The notes under the pieces: generated by a model
Seen by the model: only the letters and a program-made list of their open reading frames with translations
The model's database searches: none
Told to the model about the DNA's origin: nothing
Program-made: the position numbers and the translations under genes
Shown: in pieces, positions 1 through 9,705 of the stretch
Layout of the letters: each line of letters begins with the position of its first letter
How positions within the stretch are numbered: the first letter of the stretch is position 1
NCBI RefSeq assembly: GCF_030848805.1
Contig: NC_092364.1
Coordinates: 6,014,001 to 6,078,000 of the forward strand
Direction: 5' to 3'
Length of the DNA: 64,000 nt
Source: Temnothorax longispinosus
Lineage: Eukaryota > Arthropoda > Insecta > Hymenoptera > Formicidae

Positions 1-756
1 GAATTTAATTTTTCTGGCAATAACAAAAGTTTTTTTCAAAAATCCAGTAAGCATCTCACAACACCTCGACCAATTAAATAAAAATTAAGACACCCCAGTG
101 ATTGGTGATTTAGTGAATGGTGTATATGTCTCATATAACTGTGCAAATAGATAGGTTCTTATACAGATCATGGTCCGTTTCTTTTGTATTAAGTTGCACA
201 TGCAAATCAGTAAATTACTAAAAATAATGAACAGTGTATTTTTAGTAATTGTAACGCAGAAAATTTATAATAAATAAAACTTTTTAAACTGCAATATTCA
301 GAGTTTTAATCTTTTACCATTCCCTATTCCTATCACATTTATTACAATCATTAGATTACAGATATTTTGCTAATTATAAAAAATTGAAATTATACAGTTG
401 CACACACACATGCACAATCCGAATCCGTTTGCAGGCCTATCTCCTTGGTCGTCGGGACGGCCTGTGTGGCTGTATTCTTGATCGCTACGGTGGCCTGGGT
501 GGACACCGATTTTCGGATGGGCCAGTCGCGCCTCACCACGCCGCCCGTATGTCGCCGGCGGTACATCTGGTCGCCTATCACTCGCCAAAACCCGGGTGAT
601 CCGATTCCACCCTAAGCAATCTGTTATCCCCCATCGGGTTGCGAATCGGGTAAGGTCGTCCTCCATAACTTGCAATAGTGAGACTTGCGGCAGCCTAGAG
701 AAACACACTCAAAACGCAAAGTCAGAATCTCAAACGAAAAGAAAAAAACGGATAAA
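1..756. other. Non-coding flank, no gene recognised
   Basis: The first 370 bases are AT-rich with no coding signal. Bases 370-708 are GC-richer and hold overlapping ORFs on both strands that I cannot assign. They lie just downstream, in minus-strand terms, of the gypsy integrase fragment at 757-1225, so they may be its 3' untranslated or LTR part. That is inference only. Confidence 0.4.
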
Positions 757-1225
757 TTATTCGTAATAAGGCTTTAAGTCATTAATGTGGATTTTCCCTA
801 TAGGATTACCTAACGAATCGGCGAGTTCATAAACGACTGGCGACAGAATTCTCTGCACGATAAATGGACCGTGAAATTTTGTAGCTAACTTCGCAGAAAC
901 GTGTTGAGCGGCGGACGATAAGACGTGCTGTCGTTTTAACACTTGGTCACTTACAACGAATTGGTGGTCTCGCCTACGCAAATTATAATAACGGGTTTGC
1001 TTCAGTCGCGCGGTCTCTAAGTTCTCGTTAACCCATTCTCGCAATTGTTGAATCCGCTCCATCCGTTCCCTCCAAATGGCGGAATCGGACTTCTCGACTT
1101 CAACAGCAGCGTCTCCTCGCCCGCGAAATAAATTGACTAGTGTGGTTTCTTCCCAAAATTTAGAAACGCAGGCGTCGCTTGCAACGAGGTATGGTGCGCG
1201 GAATTGTAAGCAAAACGAAATTCGT
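757..1225 (-). pseudogene. Gypsy-type integrase C-terminal fragment
   Basis: Minus-strand remnant of an LTR retrotransposon pol gene. Translation upstream of the annotated methionine gives integrase-core-like sequence (FRFAYNSAHHTSLQATP, then AFLNFGKK). The C-terminal domain follows, including KFHGPFIVQRILSPVVYELA and ending LKPYYE before the stop near 757. In intact gypsy pol this end of integrase follows the catalytic core and binds DNA and target. A frame change is needed near 1140-1150 to join the two parts, and nothing of RT or RNase H is present, so this is a decayed fragment. It differs in sequence from the integrase of the element at 2350-22002, so it represents a separate and older insertion. 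Confidence 0.7.
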
Positions 1226-1362
1226 TGATGATAGAACGTATTTACTGTAAACGTGCTAATAAAAAGTCGAAACGTTTTTCTTTCATGGTTGAGCGATATA
1301 TATCAATTTTCTCTTGTATACAGATTATATAATATTGTTTAAAGAAGACAATCTTACTATTC

Positions 1363-2190
1363 TTAACTGCACATGCCATGTGACCCGTCCCCGGGCTGCT
1401 TCCCCGATGACCTTCTCGGTTGAATCAGTGGCCTCGCCAATATCAGCTGCTCCGTGATGACTGGCCCACGCTTGGATGTTGCCGGCGCCTGCTCGATTGC
1501 AGCTGACGGCTGCATTCTCCCCGTCCGCGGTGATTCACGGCTCGCCGTGTGTTCGCCGTGTTCTCCACTACTCGCAGCCGGCTGCCGCAACTTCTCTCGC
1601 CGCATCTCTCGCCGTTTCGCGAGTTTTTCTGCGTGTTCGATTTCGTACAGCGTCCTTGTCTTAATTCTTCTTGCTACGCGCGCTGTTTTCCTTCTACGCG
1701 TTTTCACTCATCGCGAACGTAATGCTTTGTTCGCCGTGATACCGAACACATATCTCGTCAGCGTATTCTTCCGTTGTCGTTGGGGCATTACCTTCCCCTT
1801 CGCTATGGCTGTAATCGCTCTCGCCAAATTCATTTTCGCGAAACGTTACTGTACCGCGCGTCGTTTCGCGTACCGTTTGCCTATCACGGCTGTTGTCTTT
1901 GTCCTGGACGTGGTCCATGTCGTGCCCCGCTCCACTGGGGCCCGGCTCCGGCGTTGGTTTGTTTACGGGTGTTGTAATCCGCTCGACAACCACGCTCGAT
2001 TGCTCGATGTTTGCCGTGTTGTGCTGCGTGCACTTTTCGGGCTCCTCCAGGCCGTACTGGTTGAGTCTCTCGGGTCGGAATTTCGTTCGCTTGTATACCT
2101 CTGGATTACGTTCCGTAAATCCGACGAGAAATGGCAAATCACATTGAATGCCTATGCTGTCCTGCGATAATGGTTTGCCCCTGTGGCACT
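1363..2190 (-). pseudogene. Unidentified minus-strand ORF pair, probably transposon-derived
   Basis: Two overlapping open frames on the minus strand. The upstream one (about 2190 to 1694) is rich in T, E and P and contains a PGPSG motif common in transposon proteins. The downstream one (1707 to 1363) starts with a basic stretch (RRRKTARVARRIKTRT) predicted to be partly helical. They overlap by about 14 bases in different frames, as in a gag-pol-like layout or a frameshifted single gene. I recognise no domain. They lie between a BED-finger fragment (2200-2345) and a gypsy integrase fragment (757-1225), both on the same strand, so a mobile-element origin is likely but not shown. Confidence 0.35.
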
Positions 2191-2199
2191 ATTCGTAGA

Positions 2200-2345
2200 C
2201 TTTTGGTAACTGGCACATACTTTTCTCGTTTTGTAATATCCAGTTGTATGGGAACAGTTGTGGTTATGGCATTAGCCACCGTTTGATTACGTTGATTTTT
2301 TTCCGACGTATTTACTCATTTTGCCAAAGTGTTTGGTTTTAATGT
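2200..2345 (-). pseudogene. BED-finger ORF, downstream half (split by retroelement)
   Basis: Read on the minus strand from the left edge of the retroelement target site, this begins with HIKTKHFGKMSKYVGKK, the H-x4-H half of a BED/C2H2 zinc finger. The matching C-x2-C half (CKLC) lies across the element at 22003-22070 and continues in the same frame if the element and one copy of GCGT are removed. An A-run near 2310 causes a frameshift; beyond it the reading frame continues for about 50 codons with no domain I recognise. So the target of the insertion was a zinc-finger coding sequence, probably hAT-transposase-like, that has since decayed. Confidence 0.5.
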
Positions 2346-2349
2346 GCGT
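2346..2349. repeat. Target site duplication GCGT (left)
   Basis: GCGT precedes the TGTTACG start of the 5' LTR. The same four bases at 22003-22006 follow the TGACA end of the 3' LTR. A 4-bp duplication fits gypsy-type integrases and shows that both LTR ends are complete. Confidence 0.85.
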
Positions 2350-2523
2350 TGTTACGTACGGAAATTTTATATTTCCGACGACGCACGTTAAAAGTCTTGA
2401 ACGCTTAGACGACGCACGCTAGGCTCGGAATTCCGAGGAAACGGCCGGGTTAGTGTAAATGTTTAGATTATCTTATCGGAGTCCGTTGAAGGGCTGGGGG
2501 CCAGATGGGGCCCAAAACTACGC

Positions 2524-2551
2524 TTCTAGAATGTTCTAGAAGCTTCTAGAA
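2524..2551 (+). promoter_or_regulatory. Six-unit heat shock element in the LTR
   Basis: The pattern is TTC-TA-GAA-TG-TTC-TA-GAA-GC-TTC-TA-GAA: three TTCnnGAA units in exact 5-bp alternation, i.e. six contiguous inverted GAA boxes with no mismatch. This is the consensus binding array for trimeric heat shock factor. It lies 70 bp upstream of the TATA box, the usual promoter-proximal position. The 3' LTR carries the identical array at 20810-20837. Confidence 0.8.
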
Positions 2552-2620
2552 TACCTCCCCCCTTAAGACGCATAGGAAAAAGGCGGGAATCTCGCGCGGG
2601 AGATTCCGGTTTTTTTCGGG

Positions 2621-2628
2621 TATAAATA
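2621..2628 (+). promoter_or_regulatory. LTR TATA box
   Basis: TATAAATA at 2621-2628 (20907-20914 in the 3' LTR) follows a C/G-rich stretch. Transcription would be expected to start about 25-30 bases downstream, near 2650. The start site is inferred. Confidence 0.75.
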
Positions 2629-2836
2629 GGGCGGAAAAACGCCGCGGAAAGCAGATAAGTTTTAACTTCGGTCTTGACTAGACGTAATTCTCAGACTCTC
2701 TCCTAACCTTATTCGATTTCCTACGTTCCGCTATACGCTAAGTTCGAGCATTCGCGCTCAATTCTGGGACTTAGTCCCTACACTCTCATACCTTATAAGA
2801 CCGCGCTTCACGCACAAGTTGTATTGAGATTTATAG

Positions 2837-2849
2837 AATAAAGGTAAGA
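2837..2849 (+). promoter_or_regulatory. Poly(A) signal overlapping a strong splice donor
   Basis: AATAAA at 2837-2842 runs straight into AAG/GTAAGA (exon end 2843, GT at 2844), a near-perfect 5' splice site. In the 3' LTR the AATAAA would mark the end of the R region. In the 5' LTR the donor could produce a spliced subgenomic RNA for env. Both uses are predictions from sequence. Confidence 0.5.
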
Positions 2850-2944
2850 TAAGTTTAAAAGGGAACAAGTGTAAAAATCTGGAATCTTATTTCGTATTTT
2901 TAATCAATAAATCGATCACTTCTAAGATTCGACTCGCAGTTGTC

Positions 2945-3335
2945 GCTGACAAGCGTGGCGATCTGTGCTGGGGCGCTGACGAAGAGTGTGGCGATCCAGT
3001 ACTTTCGCTGCCGAAAGCGTGGCAATTACGGGGTTGATTCTTGGGGGTCGTAATAATCACTGTCACTTCTGGGATTCCGACTCGCAGTTTCCGCCGACAA
3101 AGCGTGGCGATCTGTGCTGGGGCGCTGACGAAGAGTGTGGCGATCCAGTACTTTCGCTGCCGAAAGCGTGGCGATTACGGAGTTGGTTCCCAGAAAAAGA
3201 CAATAATTTCAACAAATTCCCGAAAGTGAATTTGACCTCTACGCTGACGATCTGAGCGCTGACGAAGAGTGTGGCGAGCAGAGGGTGTGGCGGATTGGTT
3301 TTAAGCGCTGCCGAAGAGTGTGGCGAGCTTAAAAT
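2945..3335 (+). repeat. Degenerate GTGTGGCGA repeat array in U5
   Basis: Repeated copies of a unit close to CGCTGACGAAGAGTGTGGCGA, with variants such as GCTGCCGAAAGCGTGGCGA, occur seven or more times. They include two larger copies of about 130 bp that each contain GATCTGTGCTGGGGCGC and GATCCAGTACTTTCGC. The same array is at 21230-21625 in the 3' LTR, where one larger unit has an extra 13 bp. GC content is well above the neighbouring sequence. Confidence 0.8.
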
Positions 3336-3357
3336 TCATTTTCGTGAACGCGGCTGA

Positions 3358-3600
3358 ATGACGAAGAAAGGAGGTAGGCGCGTTCGTATTAAACGAATCA
3401 GATTCCAGATCAAGCAAGCAGTCATTTCTAATCAAGATCCTTTCCCCTTCCTCCAACAATTGCAACAACTAGAAAACGCACCCTCCTTTAAACCTATTCC
3501 TGTCGATTTCGACGTTGATTATCCTAATTATAACCAAATAAATAAAGCTAATCCTCGTTACCATACGTATAAACTCAGATATCTTTTCGGTCCCGAATAA
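3358..3600 (+). CDS. 80-codon ORF inside the 5' LTR, function unknown
   Basis: ATG-initiated ORF wholly within the LTR, downstream of the predicted start and poly(A) signal, so it would lie in the leader of full-length RNA ahead of gag. The N-terminus is strongly basic (MTKKGGRRVRIKRIRF), followed by a glutamine-rich patch (PFLQQLQQLENA) and a Y/N/P-rich C-terminus ending YKLRYLFGPE. The copy in the 3' LTR (21655-21897) is also open, with two residue differences (F to L, N to D). I do not recognise the protein. It might be a short RNA-binding peptide, an upstream regulatory ORF, or chance. Two intact copies prove little because the LTRs are nearly identical overall. Confidence 0.4.
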   Translation: MTKKGGRRVRIKRIRFQIKQAVISNQDPFPFLQQLQQLENAPSFKPIPVDFDVDYPNYNQINKANPRYHTYKLRYLFGPE

Positions 3601-3711
3601 TAAATATAATAATAATATCCTCCACACGACTTGTCCAAATCCCTGGTAAATTGCTTAAATGCATTGACCAAAAAACGGACGAACTATAACAGTCAGAACG
3701 TGACATAAATT

Positions 3712-3728
3712 TGGTGACAGCGGTGGGA
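3712..3728 (+). other. Primer binding site, leucine-tRNA type
   Basis: TGGTGACAGCGGTGGGA begins six bases after the LTR end. Its complement, ending ...TCACCA, matches the 3' end of animal leucine tRNAs (...CCCACCGCTGCCA plus CCA) with one difference, by my memory of those tRNAs. This is where minus-strand DNA synthesis would start. Confidence 0.65.
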
Positions 3729-3767
3729 TACTAAAAGTTGTGTGGAAAAGTAATAAAAAGAAAAATC

Positions 3768-5131
3768 ATGACGACGCGCACGCCACATAAAGATCAAGCA
3801 GAGGGAGAGGAAATACAGGCACAAATGAGGAAATCAACGAGTTGCGGAAGTCCATGGCCCATAACAAACAATTGGTTCAACAATTACAGCAGACAGTAGC
3901 AAATCAATCGACCACACCTCGACCACAAAATCCAGGAATGGTAATTAATGAAGGAACAATAGGTAACTATTTACATTTTTCAATTAGAGATGCCTTAGAG
4001 GCCGTGCCGAGTTACGATGGAGGAAATATTCCGTTCGTATATTTTGTCGAGGGTTGCGAGGAAGCACTCAGCATGGTTATACCGTCACAAGAAATAAACC
4101 TGGTTCGCGCAGTACGTAATAAATTAAAAGGAGATGCGCATAGATCTATTCTCGGGAAAACATTTAACAGCATGCAAGAATTGGTAGAATTTTTAAGGAC
4201 AAAATACGGTCCTAGAGAAACAGTTTATGAAGCCCAAAGACGGTTAGCTTACTTATGCCAAAAGAAAGACGAAAAAGTAGTTACATATGCGAATCGCGTC
4301 CGAGAATTAGGAAAGCGTATACTCGATGCTCAGAAAAGAGAAACAGGATTACTAAGCCCCGAATTCCAAAATTCAATCGAGAAGCATTTAAAAATGAGTT
4401 TCTTACGCGGATTAAATAAAGAAATTGTAATATCAAAAGAAGGTACGTTCGAGGAAATCGAGAGCCGCGCGATAGAAGCCGAAAAAGAGTTAGAAACAAT
4501 AAACATGATAAGACGTATTATGCTCGTGGAAAGCGCACCCGCCGAAAAGAAGGCCCCGACGTGCCGTGTAGAAGCCAAGACCGTCGTTTGTCAGTACTGT
4601 CATAAAAAAGGGCACACAGCAGATAAATGCTGGCAGGTCAATAAACCCCGAGGAAATAACGAAAATCGAAATGGATCCGGTTATTCGCGAAATAATGTTA
4701 ACAGCAACAATAACTATAATAATAATAACCGTAGACAGCTATCGTTTTCGGGTGCTCAGAATCCGAATAATCAAAATTTTAACAACCAGAATCCGAATAA
4801 TCAAAATTTTAACAATCAAAATTTCAACAACCAAAATTTTAATCAAAATTCTAACAACCGAAATTTTAACAACCAAAATTTGAACAGTCAAAATTTTAAT
4901 AATCAAGGTTTCAACAATCAAAATGCAACGGTAACGTGTAGATATTGCAAGAAACCCGGTCATACATTAGAAGAGTGTCGTAGACGCGCATATAATAACG
5001 GTCTCCGCCAGAACTCACAACCTCAGGGAAACGAGCGAATTCCCGCGAGGACAGGGGCAGCCCCGGGAAACACGCAGACTCGCCCCACTCGAATAATAGC
5101 AGGGGAACCAGAGTCGGTTACCGAGCAGTAA
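3768..5131 (+). pseudogene. gag: gag with two zinc knuckles, frameshifted at the N-terminus
   Basis: Structural protein of the retroelement. The main open frame (3842-5131, 429 codons) has a helical capsid-like region (about residues 40-240, including PSYDGGNIPFVYFVEGCEEA and YGPRETVYEAQRRLAYLCQKK). It is followed by a zinc knuckle CQYCHKKGHTADKC near 4590, a long N/Q/F-rich repeat (NNQNFNNQNPNNQNF) and a second knuckle CRYCKKPGHTLEEC near 4940. The only good upstream ATG (3768) is in another frame; a single-base length change between about 3827 and 3841 separates it from the main frame, so this copy cannot make full-length Gag. The stop at 5129-5131 overlaps the pol frame, which lies in -1. 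Two CCHC knuckles split by an asparagine repeat is unusual. Confidence 0.85.
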
Positions 5132-5170
5132 ACATAACTCAAATAGAAGACGTTCCGTCAGTAAAATTAA

Positions 5171-5464
5171 TAAGTTGAACGAACTTACCTTAAGTGAAGT
5201 TCGACTGTAATTATGCTGTCTCGTCCGGATGGATATATGTGTAGTGCGCTCCCTGCGCAGTTACCAACAGGCGATTTTAAAGACTCTAAAAAACGCGCGT
5301 TTTTCTCGGTTCGCGCGCGAGTCGAGCGTCACCTCCCCGCCGTAGCGCTTCATACTTTTAAAGCTGCAAATCTGAAATCGGGGCTTGGGAGGGTGGGACT
5401 ATCCATCCGGACGAGACAGCATAATTACAGTCGAACTTCACTTAAGGTAAGTTCGTTCAACTTA
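5171..5464. mobile_element. 294-bp foldback derivative of the DIRS-like element
   Basis: Begins TAAGTTGAACGAACTTACC and ends with its inverse. The inverted ends run about 66 bp (5171-5236 against 5399-5464). Inside is a copy of the first ~140 bp of the adjacent DIRS-like element: 5223-5366 is the inverse of about 9782-9908, including GCGCTCCCTGCGCAGTTACC. It is flanked by TTAA at 5167-5170 and 5465-5468. It carries no protein. It looks like an internally deleted, non-autonomous relative that inserted next to or before the larger copy. Confidence 0.7.
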
Positions 5465-5591
5465 TTAATTATGCAACGTCTCGTCCGGATGGATATATGT
5501 GTAGATATTTAAAGCTCAGATTTGCCTCCGAGATCCTGTTTACAAAGCAGAATATTAATTATGCACTGGATATACAAGGACAATTAATATG

Positions 5592-6865
5592 TTAACCCGT
5601 ATTAAGTATAGTGGAACAGAAAGTAGGGTCTTCGACGATAGGGCAATTATAGAAACGGGCGAAAACTTCTGAAGATTTGGTCCATCCTGCAGTTCGCCGA
5701 ATTTCGTCCAAACTGATGCCCTTACTGGCCGCTAATGATGTCGAGGCATGGCGAGTGGAGTGAGCCGAGAATATAGAGGTGTCTATACCTGCTGCGCTCA
5801 ACTCCGTTTTAACCCAACGGCCCAGAGTTTGGGATGAAACTGGGCCATGTGGAGGGCGAGTAGCGATAAAGAGCGAGTCGTCCTTTCTGCTTCTAAGTTC
5901 CTTTGTACGGTCTAAATAAAATTTCACCAATGAAAGGACGCATAGGTTTGGTCTGTCCGCAAATGGTTTAAAGATGAGCAAGGGTTGCGGTCTTCCAATC
6001 TTCGAAGTCTTGAGCCTCGCTGGAATTTTGATGACCAAGTGTCGGTAATTGTGATGTTTGAAAGTTGTATAGCTGCTAGCGTTTGCATCCTTTGCGCAGT
6101 CGTGAGCGCGAGAAGCGTTACTAGTTTTCTAGAGAGGATTTCCAGAGAGAGATCCTCGTGGGGGTATAATGTAGATAAATGGGTAATCACCTGCGCCGGA
6201 TCCCAAATAAAATTGTATCGAGGACGCTGTGGTTTCAGCGCCGCCAATCCCTTAAAAAATCTTCTCACCAGCGGGTGTGAGCCTATTTCTTCTGCAGAAA
6301 GAAGAGAAATGGCTGACCGATACGTGTTCAGAGTTGAGTAAGAACAAAGCTCCGGTAGCAGCGAAGATAAAAATTCCAAAAATACTGAAACGGACGGGCG
6401 GAAGCAATCAATTTGTTTCTGTTTACAGAAGAGCCACCACAGTCTAATTGGCTTAGCATATTGAGCCATCGTAGCGTCTGAAATAGAGGCGAGTATCGCG
6501 CTCAATTCAACCGTGGGTGTACCTCTGACTAGGAAAGGCCTGCCGGATAATCTCGCGACAGCCAGGCGTATCTTGCTCCAGACTGGGTGAATTTCCCTAA
6601 AAGGAGATGACAACATGTGAATGTCCGGTTCAAAATACACAGGTTGATTAATAATTAAGCGGCGAAAAAGCGGGAACCAGGGTTGCGCTGGCCACCATGG
6701 AACCACTATAACTCCCTCCGCTCTGTCCGTGATAATTTTCGTAAAACCTTTAAAATTAAAATAAACGGGGGAAAGGCGTAAAAATAAAATTTGCTCCAAT
6801 CTAAAGAGAAAGCATCCACTGAGAAAGCTTCCGGATCCGGAAACCAAGACACAAAACGGGAACAT
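5592..6865 (-). pseudogene. Tyrosine recombinase of the DIRS-like element (frameshifted)
   Basis: Two overlapping frames form one recombinase, which would integrate circular cDNA by strand exchange. The upstream frame (6865 to 5924) holds a core-binding region (DATMAQYAKPIRLWWLFCKQ, LNTYRSAISLL) and the first catalytic arginine in ALTTAQRMQTLAAIQLSNI. The downstream frame (6038 to 5592) holds the H-x2-R box in AHSTRHASTSLAASKGISL, a conserved tryptophan in RRTAGWTKSS and the nucleophilic tyrosine in EVFARFYNCPI. The frames join by a shift near 5990-6010. Thus all five hallmark residues (R, H, R, W, Y) are present but not in a single frame. An internal methionine near 6580 is a more likely start of the recombinase part than the first ATG of this frame. 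Confidence 0.85.
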
Positions 6866-8401
6866 TTCGCATTGATAGATGCGGCGAATAAATCAATATC
6901 AAATGGACCGAAAATCATATTAATCCTATCAAAATAACTTTGCTCTAACGACCACTCTGTTTCTTCAGAAATGGTTCGAGATTCTGCATCTGCCTCAAAA
7001 TTCTGGGCAGAGGGAATATACGAGGCGTAGATGAAAAGGTCACGTTCTGCACACCAGCACCAGATTCTTCTGGCGAGGTCCGACAAGTGGGGAAATTTAA
7101 TCGATCCCATGCGGTTCACGTAAGAGAGAGCTGTTGCATTGTCCATTCTTAATAGAATGTTGCAATGCTTTAAATCAAATGCAAAACATTTCAAGGCATG
7201 AAATATAGCCAGAAGTTCCAAGTAGTTGATGTGATTGAGCTTGTCCTCCGCTGACCAGAACCTGTGTGTGCGGTTTTCCTCGCAGACAGCACCCCATCCG
7301 GTTAGCGAGGCGTCGGTGAAAATTTCCCGAGTAAAGATGCCAGAACGAATAACATTACGCTGAGAGGTGTCAGCAAAAACATCTTTCCACCACAAAAGAT
7401 CCTCTTTAATGGAAGAAGGAAGCGTCATCCGCGCTTCAAAATTGTCGTTTGCATCTAGCAGAGCATGAAATTTAACCCTTTCCAAAATCTTGGTATGTAA
7501 AATCCCATATTGGACCGCTGGGCAGATCGAAATTAATGAGCCAATGAAACTTGCGAACTCTCGAATAGTACAAAACTTCTTATCCAAGAAAGACAGCGTT
7601 AATTTCAGCAATTTTTCCCTTTTTTCTGAAGGAATAGAAACTGAAAAATAAATAGAGTCAAAGATGAAACCTAAGTAAAGACAGGATGTAGAAGGAGAAA
7701 ATACACTTTTCCTTCGTTTATTAAAAATCCCAGCGAAGATAGAAGATTCGATGTTTCGAAAATATTACGTAAACATGCCTCGTATGAGGGTGCAATTATC
7801 AGGAAATCATCTAGAAAAGCGACTAAAAAGAATCCTTTCTCTCTTAGATACGATATCGCAGGTTTCAAGGACTTAGTAAAAATAAAAGGGGCTGAAGCGA
7901 GTCCAAACGGTAAGACTTTAAATTGATAAAGTTGACCCTGAAACCGAAAACGGAGATACTTCCTATCCTCTGGACAGATCGGAATATGCAAATATGCGTC
8001 CTGTATGTCAATTGACGCGAGAAAATCACCCGGGGAAAGGAGCTGAACTACCGTCTTCCAATTCTCTAGTTTAAAATGCGGGGCAATGATATATTCATTG
8101 AGCCGCTTAAGATTAAGAATGAATCTCCACCCCCCGAATGTTTTTTAATGACAAAATATGGTGACAGGAATTGTCCCTCGCAATCTGACACAGGTTCAAT
8201 AGCGCCCTTAGCATAGAGATTATCTATCTCCTGACGACAAATTTGCATCTCTCTGTCTGATAAGTGGATAGAGGGTTCAAACTCCTGATGTGGTGGATGG
8301 TGCTTAAAGGGAAGCTTATAGGCTGTTATCGCTTGGAGAATCACTGGATCGGATGTAATTTCCTTCCATTTGGGTAAAAAGCCTGATAACCTGCCGCCCA
8401 C
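6706..8401 (-). pseudogene. Reverse transcriptase-RNase H of the DIRS-like element (frameshifted)
   Basis: RT copies RNA to DNA and RNase H degrades the RNA strand. The N-terminal fingers lie at 8401-8140 (EFEPSIHLSDREMQICRQEI, SPYFVIKKHSGG). A frameshift in a C-run near 8140 breaks the frame. In the next frame the palm motif A aspartate lies in SIDIQDAYLHIPI, followed at 7991-7671 by FGLASAPFIFTK and the catalytic VAFLDDFLII (LDD in place of the usual YxDD). Another frame change near 7612-7670 leads to the connection and RNase H at 7611-6706: TDASLTGWGAVCE, NYLELLAIFHALK and RMDNATALSYVNRMGS carry the acidic residues. The domain order and spacing match DIRS-type polymerases. Confidence 0.85.
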
Positions 8402-8418
8402 GGTTACCTGATTTTCCT

Positions 8419-9705
8419 CTAACGCCTCCTGGAATGGGACCTGTAGCGGGGCCTGTAGCGGTGCGGCGACTGGCGACTGCTGCTCGACGCCCCTGTTCTC
8501 CTTGTCGCCAACTGTCTCGATCTCGATACAGGGGCACGTGCATTTCCCGACCTAACGGGTGCAGTCTGTAGCGGGCGTTTAATTGGCTGCTGAGTCTTTT
8601 TTGAGAGCGTTAATGACGCATTGACAATGTCCTTGGACGACTTCTCCATTAAGGCTGCCTTCTTAATTTCTTCACCGAACGAAGCGCCAAACAATAAATT
8701 ATCTACCGGAATGGCATCGGCTGTGTTCTTGGCCACAATATTAAATGTCGGCTTGACAAGAGCCCGTCTAGACAAGGAAAGACGATAGAATAGGTCTGCT
8801 ATGATCTTAATTCCTTCGTTGAATTTACCGATTGCAGCACGAGCCTCGGCGTTGAGGGAGCTTTGCGCCTCCGGTTTGAGAAGATCCGACAATGCCTCTC
8901 CGAAAGCAAGGAGGGCGGAGCCAACCTGATGCTGATTAACACTGCCATACTCATCTCTCTTGACTACAGCATTATTTTTCAGAGCCGATTTGCACTCTAT
9001 GTTTAGTTTAGGAGCCTTGAGGAAATCTAATTCTCCCTCCTCCGGGGGAGAGTACTTCTTTAACAGAGCTTCTCGCTGGTCCGCGGGAAGGCCTTTCCGC
9101 ATTAACTCACGCAACTGCTGACAACAAGGTCGTTCCAAGATTGTGTCTCTGCTATTTGTCCTATGGCACCGAAGAGCTCTCTAGTTAAGGTATCCGCCGA
9201 ATCCTCTGCTGCAGCGGGCTCCGACAAAACTATCGTCTTGCTCGGGGGGGACGTGGGCAAGCCCTCGTCTGGCAGGTTACTTACCGCCGCTACAACAGAA
9301 GAAAAGGTATTCCGATTAATCGGAAAAGGTTGTGTCGACTCCTCGGTCTGTATTACAGAACTGGGATGAACGTACACACCTGTAACGTGCGGATCCTCTG
9401 GCCTAACCTGTCTAGCAGGATTTGCCATTTCTGCCACCTGAGAGGCAGAATTTCGCTCGACCGGGACTGTCCTCTCTAATGATGTCATCAGAAGGTCTCT
9501 CCGCATCCGACTCTTGGTCAGTGTGACATGCGAGAGCAGAGGACACGGTCGGCGATAAAGACTCGACATGTGGATATCTAACCTCTCTCCTCGATAATAC
9601 CTCGATCAACTGCGATATCTTGTTTTCCAGACCCTCAATGCGATCACGATGCTTGGATGACGATGACCTCCTCCTCTTCCTCGATTTATGCATGGACTTG
9701 CCCAT
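8419..9705 (-). pseudogene. Gag-like region of the DIRS-like element
   Basis: Three partly overlapping minus-strand frames upstream of RT. The likely start is near 9705 (MGKSMHKSRKRRRSSSSKHR), a basic N-terminus followed by a short coiled coil (IEGLENKISQLIEVLSRR). Frame changes near 9420-9570 and 9100-9140 lead to a mainly helical part (8419-9138) that ends in an R/S-rich tail (RYRPRYRSHSRRR). No zinc knuckle is seen, as is usual for the Gag-like protein of DIRS elements. The assignment rests on position and on the basic, helical character. Precise function is unknown. Confidence 0.55.

Larger units (their letters stand above)
2350..3705 (+). repeat. 5' LTR (1356 bp)
   Basis: Direct repeat of 20636-22002, starting TGTTACGTACGG and ending AGAACGTGACA. 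I count about ten substitutions, a 2-bp indel near 3312 and a 13-bp indel near 3043, where the 3' copy has extra CCCAAGAACGACCCCCA-like sequence. U3 holds a heat shock element and TATA box, and a poly(A) signal follows at 2837. This leaves an unusually long U5 of about 850 bp that contains a repeat array and an 80-codon ORF. Confidence 0.95.
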
